Part shown: positions 18,491 through 29,763 of the stretch, piece after piece | How positions within the stretch are numbered: the stretch's first letter is position 1 | Layout: every line of letters starts with the position of its first letter | NCBI GenBank assembly: GCA_036023115.1 | Contig: JAYKKT010000089.1 | Coordinates: 20,827,001-20,891,000, forward strand | Direction of reading: 5' to 3' | DNA from: Brasenia schreberi | Lineage: Eukaryota; Streptophyta; Magnoliopsida; Nymphaeales; Cabombaceae | DNA: 64,000 bases | Made by a program: the position numbers and the translations under genes | Notes under the pieces: model-generated | Seen by the model: only the letters and a program-made list of their open reading frames with translations | The model's database searches: none | What the model was told of the DNA's origin: nothing

Positions 18491-21400
18491 TGTAAACACC
18501 CCGAAATCCCACGAATTTCTTAAACAAATCTGGTTTTTGTACAAGCAGCCCCAAAGGGCCATTTTTGAGTTTGGAAACCCAGGAGCCTTCCAGACAACCC
18601 TGTATATATGTTTTAAACTTTATCTTTCAAAAACATATGATATGGCTTTTGAAAACTTTTTAAAACACGTTTTGAAACCCCGAAGTGGCTTGGCCCGATC
18701 AAGACAGGACCAGGAGAGCTAAGAAGAGCCCAGAACCGGAGCACATGTCGAGCCCGACACAGCAACTCTTGTATCTGATTCACACCCCCAGGATCTCGAA
18801 CGTCCAAGACCCTGTTCTTATCAAAATAGCATTTGAAGTCATCTCCGGAAGGCAGAAACGGAGGCGGACGACCATGTTGGCGAAGACCCAACGCAGACGG
18901 AGTACTGATGCTGTCAGGCCCCGCACGAATCGTCTGTTTCGAACCCAGCTCGAAGGAGTCAGAGTTCAGTTTGGATTGGATCTGGACCATATATATCCAA
19001 ATTCCAATCCAAACCCACATGTGGACTTGGATTTGGATTTGGATCCAGAGATCCAATCCAACATCCATATCCATGGCCCACATCACCTTCTCATAAATGG
19101 AGGTGGGGCCCACTTGAAATTCACGTGGGATATTGGGCATGAGAGAGAGTGGGGGTGAAAAATATCAAGAGTGTTGTATTAAGCTTGACTTGTGTGTCAA
19201 GTTTGGGTTTAATCATGTGGGTTAGCCTAATTGAGTGGGTTTAAGCTTGTAATTAGCTAAAACCTAACCTACGGTTGCACCAACATGGGGTGATCAAGGT
19301 TTATGGGCCATGCTAAGGGAGCTCCCTCACCTAAACCTAACCCAAAATGACTAATCCTAGCCTAAAACCCCTAATCCACCCCTAAACCCAACCTAATCAC
19401 CTAACCCACTTCCCTAATCCCGGCCTAATCCCAACCTAATCACCTAACCCACTTCCCTAATCCTTCCCTAAACCTAGACTAATTTCCCTAATCCTAGCCT
19501 AAACCTAGCCTAATCACCTAACCTAGCTCACTAAACCTCACCCTAAAACCCAACCACCTAACCTAGCCCTAAACACCTAAACCACCCTTAGCCCACAATC
19601 TACCCAAACCCCTAGTTTTAAAATATCTGGCCCAACCCTTTCCAGCCCACCTTATCTACATACCACCCTACCTAAACCACCTAACCACTACCCTCAGCCC
19701 AGCCCTAACCGACCTACCCATCCCCTATTTAAACCCCTCCCCTTTGGGGGCGGGTTTTCAAGGAAGGGAGCCCTCACCTCAGCCCAGCCGACTCCACTCC
19801 CCATCTGTCCGCTTGCTCCACTCCCCCAACTGCTCCACTCTCCACCTGCTCCACCGGCACCACCTGCACCGCCACCTTCCCTCTTCCATCCACCACCGTT
19901 CCCCAGCCGGACGCCACCACCTTCACCCAACCGAACCAGCCAAGAGCCCACCTGCCCCCCTGCTTCTCCTTGCTTTCCACCGCCTCTCCCCATTCGGTAA
20001 GTACCCAAACTCCATCAAAGCCCTTCTCTTCCACCTCTCCACTCTTAGCCACCCACCCTATCATCATCTCAGCCCCTTTTCCACCACCCTTTTCACTTAG
20101 CCGAACCTAGCAAAACCCAAACTGCCGGCCACTACCTAGCCATCATACTCCATTCGGCCTTCCCCTAGGTGTCCCATTCGGCCTTCCCACAAACCCTCCT
20201 TTAGGTCCAGTTTTCCCTAAACACTATACTCCCCTAGTGACCCTAAAAACCCACCTATTTAGCCCCTTTAAACCCCCTACTTTGAGGCGACATCCACTTG
20301 CCACCGGCCACCTTCGAGGCGCCCATCCCGCGCCCCACTTGCAGCCGGCCAACACCTTTGGTCACCTATCTTCCCGGAGCTCCCGTTTGCAGCCCAAGGC
20401 CAAGCCCACGCTCAAGCAAGACCTCTACGAACTAGCTACTCGTAAGTGTCTAAACTCGGTCTTTAGTTGTACACTTGCTTGAGATTCAATTTGATACGGG
20501 GTTGTAATAACGGAGCATAGTCTCCCCCCGCTTGTAATAACGTGGCTTGGCACAACCACACACGTGCACTCTCTTAGTCGTGCACGATTTTGAACACACA
20601 CAGGCCTAATCAGCCCCTAATACATAAGTGTATATATATACTTTCATTTTCGAAGGGTTTTGTTTAAGATTGGGTGCGTTGTCTTTCAATTCAAGCACTC
20701 ACACACATTGAGCCTTCGCTCTTAGTTGAAAGACCCAAGTAAGGGCCGACCTATACTATTTGGGTTTCATTTCATGTCGTGTGAGTAAGTCTTTCAATTC
20801 AAGCACTCTCACACACATTGAGCTTTCGCTCTTACTTGAAAGACCCAAGTAAGGGCCGACCTATACTATTTGGGTTTCATTTCATGTCGTGTGAGTAAGT
20901 CTTTCAATTCAAACACTTTCACACACATTAAGCCTTCGCTCTTACTCCCAAGACCTTAGTAAAGGCCTTATTGCAGTTATATTTGGGTTTCATTTATGTC
21001 GTGTGGATAGTCTTTCAATTCAAGCACTCTCACACACATTGAGCCTTCGCTCTTATTCCCAAGACCTTAGTCAAGGCCATACTGCAATTTATATTTGGGT
21101 TTAATTTCATGTCGTGTGTGTAAGTCTTTCAATTCAAGCACGCACCCACATTGAGCCTTCGCTCTTATTTGCAAGACCCGAGTAAGGGCTCATATACATA
21201 AGCTATATACATATCTCCCTTCGGTTATTTCCCTTCGGTTATTTCCTTTCGGTTATTTCCCTTCTGTTATTTCCCCTTCAGTATTGTCTTTACATTTCGG
21301 GTTTTCCCTTTGGAGTAGCGTGAGTTTGCATTGCATCTACGCCATACCACGAGGTAGGACGCATATTGCATCGAAGCAAGCCCCGCTCGAATTCGCCCAT

Positions 21401-21796
21401 GTAGTGGAGTGTTCATAACACACAAACTAGGTGGCCCGAAAAGGGATAAAAGAAAAGACTTAGGCACGTGCAAATCCACGTGATCTAAAAAATGCAATCG
21501 CATCCTAAAGACCCGAAATAGACACCTCGAACCGCTTCATAGACTTTCTCTCCAAAAACTCGGTTTTTTGCAAAGCGTACAAACTGACCCTTGCGCATCG
21601 GTGCAAGAAGGTCTGCGACGACAAGAGCTTACTTGCTCACAGTCGCCACGTTTAGAAGTCAGTGTTAAAAATATCTTCGCTAGCTTAATTAAGCTAGCTG
21701 GCACGCCCTATTTGTATACATAGGCCTTAGACACACGAGAAGATCCACTCCAAGCCCTGAAAAGGACGAAGAGGCGGGGATTTTCGCGCGTCTACA
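18491..21796 (+). repeat. 3' LTR of B1 (3306 bp)
   Basis: Same layout as the 5' LTR: donors at 19997-20002 and 20442-20447, subrepeats about 20667-21200 and U5 module near 21580-21700. It has one more 14-bp CTTCGGTTATTTCC-type unit than the 5' copy. Confidence 0.93.
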
Positions 21797-22518
21797 AGTC
21801 TTAACACTCACTTATCTAGCAGAGGTTTTGTAAGAAAACAAGCTATATTTTAAATTCCTACGCCTTACTCGAAATGTCGAATTCTCAAAAAAGATGAAAT
21901 TCAAGTAAGTAAATCCTATTTTTACTTTAGGATTCCTCGAAATGAATCATGCTTTAGCTTGGGATATGTCAGGGATGGGAAAGAGATACCATGGTCCCTT
22001 CTGAAGCGTCCCGTGGTTTAAGGCATAGAAGGCGGAAAACTGCTCTTTTTGAGCTTTTTGGCCTCTTTTTCCTTTTTTTCATAGAGGTTCTCCCTTTGGG
22101 AGTATTTTTTCTTTAATCCCTCTTTTTTTACAAGAGAATCGATTTTTCTTTTGAATTCTGGTTTCTTTCTTTTGGAAAGAGACTTTGAATGGGAAATTCC
22201 CTTTGTTTGGGCCTTTGTTTTCCTTTTGGAAGTAGAAGAGAAGAGGGGAGGATTTATCCCAAGCTCACACTCGATCCATTCCAGATCAGCCTATTTAGAA
22301 ATAGCACGTACTACTTGCAAGTATCTTGCTATGTTGAACTAGGCCTTTCTTTGTAAGAAGAAGGATTTTGAAATATAACCACGATTTTGAAGACTCCAAT
22401 GTTTCACAAGTGCGAATTCTCTCACTCGGGGTCACACAATTTTGCCTTTGCACCTCATTTTCAAGTCTCAGGGCAGCTATCCCTAAAATTTTTTGAAAAC
22501 TGGAATTTAATCCAAATC
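21797..22518 (-). other. B2 3' noncoding region, proximal piece, with right AGTCT
   Basis: Starts with the second AGTCT target copy (21797-21801) and continues B2 from 9862. It includes the conserved 30-nt hairpin on the minus strand (21988-22017), with one arm base changed from C-G to T-G (CCATGG). No gene. The 63-residue frame at 22151 is a chance read. Confidence 0.8.
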
Positions 22519-22833
22519 CTATACATGATACTTCTTTAAGTATTGAATATTGATAGGACCTGCTAAATTCCTACCTTCTACATCGATCAACCAATACGAG
22601 TTGTTCGTAGTTGTTGCCCGTACAACATAGGGTCCATCCCATTTGGGGAGCCACTTTCCGAGGGGATGTGAGCCACGATAGTGGATGATTTTCAAGACTA
22701 GATCCCCCACTTCAAAGTGGCGAGGTCTCATGTGTTTGCTATAGTGTCGGGCTATCCTTTGTCGGTATGCACGAGCATGATCCATGGCAAGGAGTCGCCT
22801 CTCATCTAGCAAATCTAGTTCGGCCATCCTAGC
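22519..22833 (-). pseudogene. pol: Integrase C-terminus of B2
   Basis: Reads MAELDLLDERRLLAMDHARAYRQRIARHYSKHM ... YLKKYHV, the end of the family B integrase, and stops at 22519. It is separated from the rest of pol by the solo LTR at 22834-26338. Sequence on both sides (GGCCATCCTAGC and CTAGCATGCTGAAG) joins cleanly once one CTAGC is removed. Confidence 0.88.
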
Positions 22834-23973
22834 TGTAGACGCAAGAAAATCCCCGCCTCGCTGGCTTCTTAGGGCCTGGAGCGGATCCTTTCGTGTGTCT
22901 AAGTCCTATTTGTATAAACAGGGCGTGCCAGCTAGCTTACCTAAGCTAGCGAAGATATATTTTAACCTGACTTCTAATGTAGCGACTGTGAGCAAGTGAG
23001 CTCTTGTCGTCGCAGACCTTCTTGCACCGATGCGCAAGGGTCAGTTTGTACGCTTTAAAAATCGAGTTTGGGATAGAAAAAGCCTACGAAAGCGATTCGA
23101 GGTGTTTGATTCGGGCCTTTTTAATGCGATTGCAGATTTTAGATCACGTGGATTTGCACGTGCCTAAGTCTTTCTTTTTATCCCTTTATGGGCCACCTAT
23201 GTGTGTGTTATGAACACTCCACTACATGGGGCGAATTTGAGCGGGAGTATGGGGTTTGCTTTGATGCAATATGCATCCTACCTCGTGGTATGGCGTAGAT
23301 GCAATGCAAACTCACGCTACTCCAAAGGGAAAACCCCAACTGTAAAGACAATGCCGAAGGGAAATAACCGAAGGGAAATGACTTGTAATGTAAATGCCGA
23401 AGGGAGATATGTATATAAGGTATATATGGGCCCTTACTCGGGTCTTGCAAATAAGAGCGAAGGCTCCATGTGGGTGCGTGCTTGAATTGAAAGACTACAC
23501 ACACGACATGAAATAAAACCTAAATATAACTTGCAATATGGCCTTAACTAAGGTCTTGGGAATAAGAGCGAAAGCTCAATGTGCGTGAGTGCTTGAATTG
23601 AAGTACTACGCACACAACATGAAATTAAACCCAAATATAAATTGCAATATGGCCTTGATTAAGGTCTTGGGAATAAGAGCGAAAGCTCAATGTGTGTGAG
23701 TGCTTGAATTGAAGTACTACGCACACAACATGAAATTAAACCCAAATATAAATTGCAGTATGGCCTTAATTAAGGTCTTGGGAATAAGAGCAAAAGCTGA
23801 ATGTGTGTGAGTGCTTGAATTGAAGTACTACGCACACAACATGAAATTCAACCCAAATAGTATAGCACGGCCCTTACTTGGGTCATACAAATAAGAGCGA
23901 AGGCTCAATGTGTGTGCGTGCTTGAATGGAAAGACAACACACTCAACTCAAGCAAAACCCTACGTAAGTTAAA

Positions 23974-23974
<1 letters not shown>

Positions 23975-24021
<47 letters not shown>
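23975..24021. repeat. (TA)n microsatellite in S1
   Basis: About 47 bp of uninterrupted TA. The same point in the B2 LTR holds (AT)n at 34043-34080; other B LTRs have only short ATATAT there. Confidence 0.95.
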
Positions 24022-24027
<6 letters not shown>

Positions 24028-25084
24028 CTTAGGGGCTGATTAGGCCCGTGTGTGTTCAAAATCGTGCACGACTAAGAGAGTGCACGTGTGTGTGGGTGTG
24101 CCAAGCCACATTATTACAAGCGGGGGGAGACTATGCTCCGTTATTACAACCCCGTATCGAATTAAATTTAAGCAAGTATACAACTAAGGACCGAGTTAGG
24201 CACTTACTTATAGCTGGTCCGAAGATGCCCTGCTTGAGCGTGGGCTTGGCCTTCGCCTTGGGTTGCAAGAGGAAGCTCTGCGGAGTTGAACGGCAAGGGG
24301 GGCTGCTGGCCGGATGCCTTAGGTGCGCGGGAGGGTCGCCTTGAAGGTGGCCGGTTGCTAGCAAGGTGCCGAACTTGGTGTGTTGGGTTAAGGTGATTAA
24401 GTAGGGTCACTAGGGAGGGTGTAGTATTAGGAAATATGGCACTAAGTGGCAGCCTAATGGAGTGTTTAAGGGAGTACCGAAGGTTGGCGGGTGGCTGAAC
24501 GAGTGGGTGTGTACAGTTGGTTGGAGTGGTCGACTAAGGGAGACTTGGTGGTGGCCGGCTGCTAGGGTGACTAGGCAATGGCGAGGATGGGAAGGAAGCT
24601 AGCTAGGATATGGGATAAGGTGGAGTTAGGGGCTGAGGGGAAGTGATGTGGGTAGGTCTTAGGGAGTTAAGTGGAGTGGCCGGGTGTAGCTAGGGTGGCT
24701 AGGTAATGGCGGGTGGTTGGAGTGGCTAAGGTCTGGCCGAATGGGTAGGATGGAGGGTGGCTGGTGTTAGGGTGATGTGGTGGTGGTGTAGGTGGCTGAG
24801 AGTGGAGGGGGAGTGAAGAAAAGGTGGAGTGAAGTAAAAATACTAACCGGTGGTGATGGGAGGCGGCGGATGGAAAAGGAGCAGCCGGGTGGTTGAAGTG
24901 GATGGTTCGGCCGGATGAAAAGGGTGGCGACGGGTGGTTGGCCGACTGGGGTGTGGTGGAGCAGGTGGAGCAAGGTGGTGGCTGGCTGTGGTGCAGGTGG
25001 AAGACTCGGCTGGGAGTGGCTGGAGTCGGTTGGGCCAAGAGGGGCTGGAAAGCCAAGGTGGAGAACTTGGAAAACCCGCCCCTT

Positions 25085-25104
25085 GGGGGGGGGGGGGGGG
25101 GGGG
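25085..25104. repeat. G20 homopolymer beside the TATA box of S1
   Basis: On the LTR's own strand this is a C20 run right after TATATAAA. K has a C11 run at the same place (57143-57153); B1 has a mixed CCCCTCCCC. Confidence 0.9.
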
Positions 25105-26338
25105 TTTATATAGGGCTGAAGAGGTCAGTTGAGGGTGGTATTAGGAAGGTGGTAAGGTGGTCTATGGGTGGTGGTGTGGTGACAAGGTGGGCTAGTTTTG
25201 GGGTAGGGCCAGATATTTTCATATAAGGGGTTTTGGGTAGATGGTGTGCTAGGTTTAGGTGGGGTGGTTTAGAGGTTTAGGGTTTAGCTAGGTGGATTGG
25301 TTTTGGGGTGAGGTTTAGTGAGGTGGGTTAGGTGATTAGGCTTGGATTAGGTTAGGTTTAGGGAAATTAACCTAGGTTTAGGGAAGGATTAGGGAAGTGG
25401 GTTAGGTGATTAGGTTGGGATTAGGCCGGGATTAGGGAAGTGGATTAGGTGATTAGGCTAGGATTAGGGCAGGATTAGGGTAAAAGGATAGGATTAGGTG
25501 TTTTTGGTTAGGATTGGATTAAGGAGCTCCCTTTGCATGACCCATAGACCTTAATTAGATCATGTTGGTGCAGCCCTAGGTTAGGTTTTGGCTAATTACA
25601 AGCTTAAACCCACTTTAATTAGGCTAACCCACATGATTAACAACAAACTTGACACACAAGTCAAGCTTAATTACAACACTCTTTAATCTTATCCTCCCCC
25701 ACTCTCTCTCATGCCCATAATCCCACGTGAAATTCAAGTGGGCCCCACCTCCATTTATGAGAAGGTGATGTGGGCCGTGGATGTGGATATTGGATTGGAT
25801 TTCTGGATCCAAATCCAAATCCAAGTCACACATGGATTTGGATTGGGATCTGGATATATATGGTCCAGATCCAATCCAAACTGAATTCTGACTCCTTCAG
25901 GCTGTGTTCGAAACGAACGGTTTGTGCGGGGTCTGACAGCATCAGTACTCCGTCTACGTTGGGTCTTCGCCAACTTGATCGTCCGCCTCTGTTTTCAAGT
26001 AATGTTTTGATGATAATAGGGTCTTGGACGTTTGAGATCCTGGGGGTGGATTCAATACGAGAGTTGCTGTGCCGGGCTCGACTTGTGCTCCGGTTACGGG
26101 CTCTCTTTGACTTCTCTGGTTCTGTCTGGATTAGGCCAAGCTGCTTCAGGGTTTCAAAAATGTGTTTTAAAAGGTTTTTAAAGCCATATTATATATTTTT
26201 GAAATATATAAAGTTTAAAACATATGTACAGGGTTGTCTGGAAGGCTCCTGGGTTTCCAGACTCAAAATAGCCCTTTGGGGCTGCTTTTACAAAACCAAG
26301 TTGTTTTGAGGAATTCGTGGGATTTCGGGGTGTTTACA

Positions 26339-26493
26339 CTAGCATGCTGAAGCGTCTCTAGGGGGAGGTCGAGTGCTATAGATGTATGGAATGAATGCAG
26401 TTGAGTGTGAATGGGAAGAATGGCGTTTGTGCCATAGACCAATTCAAATGGTGTGGCATTTGTGGGAGTCCGGATGGAAGTCCTATAAGCCCA
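26339..26493 (-). pseudogene. pol: B2 integrase segment after a nonsense codon
   Basis: Continues ALWAYRTSIRTPTNATPFELVYG... up to the solo LTR. It is cut from the main ORF by TTA to TAA at about 26494-26496 (Leu in EALWAY). This is a transversion, unlike most stops here. Confidence 0.8.
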
Positions 26494-29271
26494 TTAGGCT
26501 TCATCCAGCTTCTCGTGCCACGTCCTATCCCTCTGTAAGGTTTTCTCGATTATACTAATGAGAGTCTTGTTAGTGGCTTCGGCTTGGCCGTTGCCTTGAG
26601 GGTAGTAGGGCGAAGAGAAGTGGTGAGTTATGCCATACGTGTTGCACAACTTAACCATCCGCTCGTTCTTGAATGGGGTGCCATTATCAGACACAAGGTC
26701 TCGTGGAACCCCAAATCGAGCCAAGATATTTCTCCTAATGAAAGCCACCACATGTTGCCCCAGCACGTTGGTCAGGGAAATGGCTTCCACCCACTTGGAG
26801 AAATACTCCGTGGCTGCTAAAATGAATCGATGCCCATTCGAGGCTTTTGGAAATATTGGGCCTATGATGTCAAACGCCCACATGGTAAATGGCCAGGGGC
26901 TGACCACGGAATGTAATGCAGATGATGGGATATGAATGGCGTGCCCATGCACTTGACATGGATGACACTTCCTAACATGATCGTGACAATCCCTTTTCAG
27001 GGTGGACCAGAAATAGCCCCCTCTAAGTATTTTCATTGCCATCATGTTGGCATTAACATGGCCTCCACATTCTCCATCGTGGAACTCATGCATCACTATC
27101 CTAGCCTCCTCTAGATCGATACACCTAAGAAGGATGCCGGTAAAACTCTTTTTGTACAAAACCCCACCCAGAATGGTGTATCGGGTCGAAATCTTACGGA
27201 TGAATGCCTTATCTTTGGATGTGGCATCCTCGGTGAATCCCCTATTTTCTAAAAATTGCTTGATGTCGTAAAACCAGAGTTTTTCAATAGACTCTAGGTT
27301 ATTTTGGCAAATATCCAGATCGTGTGTGGATGGGTTGAGTGCATGCCATATTTCTAAAGACCGGGTCCCTACGATGGGATCGACCTTCAAGGCTGAACCC
27401 AAGGAGGAGAGGGCATTGGCGATGCCATTGTCCTCTTTTCCTACGTGTGTGAGTTTACACGATTGGAAGGACTGGACCAATCGAGTGGCCAACTCATGAT
27501 ATGGAAGTAGTTTTTCATTACGTACTTGCCAAATTTTCAAAACCTGGTTTATAACAAGGAGCGAATCTCCAAAGACCTCAATGCATGATGCCCCTAGAGT
27601 TTTCGAAATTCTTAAGCCTTGTATGAGTGCTTCATACTCAGCTATGTTGTTGGAACATTCGAAATCTAGGCGGACTGCTATAGGAATCTCGCCCTTTTCA
27701 GGGGAGATGAGGATGACCCCAGCACCAGCCCCTCGTTGGTTTCGTGCCCCATCGAAGTGCATCTTCCACACTTGGTTTTCAAAATTGTTTGCCAAAATGT
27801 GGTTTTGAAAATGGTTTTGCAATATGCCTTCATCAGGCATTTCATCAAGCATGGGATATGCATCCTCTAGGGGGAACTCAGCCACGTAATCTGCTAGGGC
27901 TTGCCCCTTAATGGAGATCTGGTGATGGTATTTCAGGTCATACTCCATTAGAAGGAGTTGCCATTTGCCCAATCTACCTGTGAGAATGGGTTTTTCGAAC
28001 AAGTGCTTGATTGGATCAAGCTTGGACACTATCCACATCTCATGATCTAGGAAATAGTGTCTGAATTTTTGGCAGGCCCAGACTAGGGCCAAGCACGTCT
28101 TCTCCATGGCTTGATAATTTCGTTCATAAGCCAAGAGAGTTTTCGAAATATAGTAGATGGCATACTCCTTATGGGTGTCATCCTCGTATTGAGCCAACAG
28201 GGCTCCTAAAGCATTTGCATGCACGGAGATGTAGAGTAAAAGCGGTTTTCCTTGCTTCGGAGGATTCAAAACGGGGGGGTTAACCAAGTATGCCTTTAGT
28301 CTCTCGAAGGACCATTGGCATTCGTCATCCCATAAGAATTTCGTACCCTTCCTCAACAGCTTGTTGAAGGGTTCGCATCTAGTCACCAGATTCGATATGA
28401 ATCGGCGAACGGATTGCAATTGACCCTGGAGGCTACGAATTTGAGTAAGATTGGAGGGTGGGGCCATGTCTATGATGGCTCGACACTTAGAGGGGTCGAC
28501 TTCTATACCCCTTTGGCTCACCATAAAGCCCAGAAGCTTCCCTGACTCTACACCAAATACACATTTTTGAGGGTTTAGCTTTACTTTGTAAAGCCTCAGC
28601 CTTTCGAAAATCTTTTGCAAACATTCGATATGAGTGCATCGGGTTTTGGATTTTGCCAAGAGATCATCTACATACACTTCTACGAGCTCATGAATCTGAT
28701 CATGGAAGATCGTGGTCATGGCTCGTTGGTATGTTGCACCGGCATTTTTTAAACCAAAGGGCATGACTGTATAGCAGTACGTGCCCCATGGGGTTGTGAA
28801 GGCGGTCTTACCCTGATCTCGTGGACTTAGTTTGATTTGATTATAGCCTGAATAGCCATCCATAAACGAAAACATTTCATGATTTGCAGTACTATCGACT
28901 ATCAAATCTATGTTTGGTAAAGGATAATTATCCTTTGGAGTGGCTTTATTCAGGTTTTTGAAATCGATGCATATTCGAATTTTCCCATTGGTTTTTCGAA
29001 CTACAACGATGTTTGACAACCAATCAGAATACGCAATGGGTTTTATAAATCCAGCTTTTAACAGATCTTCTAAACCCTCTTTGACTTGCGTGTGCACATT
29101 CGGGTGTATTTTCCTAAGGTTCTGCTTTATGGGTTTTACATCCGCATCTAAGGGAAGACGATGTTCGACAATGCTAGGGTCTATGCCCGGCATGTCTTCA
29201 TACGTCCATGCAAACACATCTAAATAGGTTTGTAGAAATGCAATGAATGCTGATCTTTCATGTTCACGCAA
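26494..29271 (-). CDS. pol: Pol of B2: RT, RNase H, archaeal-type RNase H, integrase
   Basis: 925 readable codons. RT: IRICIDFKNLNKATPKDNYP and catalytic YVDD at 200-203. The first RNase H (about 345-470) lacks its first Asp (YISVHANALGALL), so it is a connection domain. The archaeal-type RNase H has D507, AEYEAL at 544-549 and D569, but NGIANAL where B1 has NGIADAL, so its last acidic residue is Asn619. Integrase: zinc finger H731/H738/C769/C772 and catalytic D801, D862 and E898. The upstream frame is lost by a 1-bp deletion near 29305. Cytoplasmic reverse transcription and nuclear integration would be its jobs. Confidence 0.92.
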   Translation of the reverse strand: MREHERSAFIAFLQTYLDVFAWTYEDMPGIDPSIVEHRLPLDADVKPIKQNLRKIHPNVHTQVKEGLEDLLKAGFIKPIAYSDWLSNIVVVRKTNGKIRICIDFKNLNKATPKDNYPLPNIDLIVDSTANHEMFSFMDGYSGYNQIKLSPRDQGKTAFTTPWGTYCYTVMPFGLKNAGATYQRAMTTIFHDQIHELVEVYVDDLLAKSKTRCTHIECLQKIFERLRLYKVKLNPQKCVFGVESGKLLGFMVSQRGIEVDPSKCRAIIDMAPPSNLTQIRSLQGQLQSVRRFISNLVTRCEPFNKLLRKGTKFLWDDECQWSFERLKAYLVNPPVLNPPKQGKPLLLYISVHANALGALLAQYEDDTHKEYAIYYISKTLLAYERNYQAMEKTCLALVWACQKFRHYFLDHEMWIVSKLDPIKHLFEKPILTGRLGKWQLLLMEYDLKYHHQISIKGQALADYVAEFPLEDAYPMLDEMPDEGILQNHFQNHILANNFENQVWKMHFDGARNQRGAGAGVILISPEKGEIPIAVRLDFECSNNIAEYEALIQGLRISKTLGASCIEVFGDSLLVINQVLKIWQVRNEKLLPYHELATRLVQSFQSCKLTHVGKEDNGIANALSSLGSALKVDPIVGTRSLEIWHALNPSTHDLDICQNNLESIEKLWFYDIKQFLENRGFTEDATSKDKAFIRKISTRYTILGGVLYKKSFTGILLRCIDLEEARIVMHEFHDGECGGHVNANMMAMKILRGGYFWSTLKRDCHDHVRKCHPCQVHGHAIHIPSSALHSVVSPWPFTMWAFDIIGPIFPKASNGHRFILAATEYFSKWVEAISLTNVLGQHVVAFIRRNILARFGVPRDLVSDNGTPFKNERMVKLCNTYGITHHFSSPYYPQGNGQAEATNKTLISIIEKTLQRDRTWHEKLDEA

Positions 29272-29279
29272 GCATGCAC

Positions 29280-29761
29280 CTATTTTGATGGTTTTGGGAT
29301 TGGAATCATCCCTAGGTTCACCTCTATGAAATCTCCTTCTACTGAATTGGAAGGTCTTTCAAATTCGAGAATTTTATGAAATTCTGGGAGCTCAGAAGTG
29401 GGATCTTCCTCAAGGGGATCCACTTCTGGGCTTCGATCATTCTCGTGGGTTATAGACCCGAGGGATTTTGATGCGTGGGTTTTCAAAAGACCTGGTTTTG
29501 TGGTCGGATTTTCAATAGATTTCAAAATTTTTGGTCTAGATATGCAGACGACGTTCCTTTCGAAATCTTTTTCTAGTCCTATCAGGAGCAGCTATATACA
29601 AAATCTTTTTGGTATTTTCCAAATTTTCGATTTTTTTGGGTTTTTGTAAAACAAGAACCTTAGGAACTATACAAATATTTTGGCTTTTTTTCTTTTTCGA
29701 TTTTTTTGATTTTAAGTTTTCCAAATATTTTTGTATTTTTCTGAAATGGATCTTCCGTCAT
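29280..29761 (-). pseudogene. pol: Pol leader of B2, frameshifted
   Basis: Begins at ATG 29761 (MTEDPF-like), one base out of frame with gag-protease. Lys-rich KIKKIEKEKKPK, LVLQKPKKIENLENTKKILYIAAP and the acidic RSPEVDPLEEDPTSELPEFHKI segment link protease to RT. An indel near 29570 and another near 29305 break it. K has the same leader (61048-61527). I see no known domain; length and charge suggest a flexible linker. Confidence 0.7.
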
Positions 29762-29763
29762 AC

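Larger units (their letters stand above)
9868..21796 (+). mobile_element. Element B1: complete family B insertion with an internal deletion
   Basis: It has both LTRs (9868-13159 and 18491-21796), a primer binding site, gag, part of RT, the archaeal-type RNase H with integrase, a 3' noncoding region and a polypurine tract, all flanked by AGTCT. Total 11.9 kb. About 2.6 kb from the gag zinc knuckle to the middle of RT has been deleted compared with B2, so protease and the N-terminal half of RT are gone. I counted about 45 substitutions between the LTRs (about 1.4%) plus a 14-bp minisatellite difference near 21240. It lies in the 3' noncoding part of B2, in opposite orientation. Confidence 0.93.
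22829..26343 (-). mobile_element. Solo LTR S1 with CTAGC target duplication, inside B2 integrase
   Basis: On the minus strand the LTR runs from TGTAAACACCCC (26338) to TCTACA (22834), 3505 bp, with CTAGC on each side (22829-22833, 26339-26343). No internal region is present, so the two LTRs of a full element have recombined. It carries the U5 module (about 22920-23055), about six subrepeats (23450-23960), a (TA)n run (23975-24021), donor ACTTAC on the plus strand (24202-24207), G20 at 25085-25104 and the telomere-like tract (25262-25510). Confidence 0.92.
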
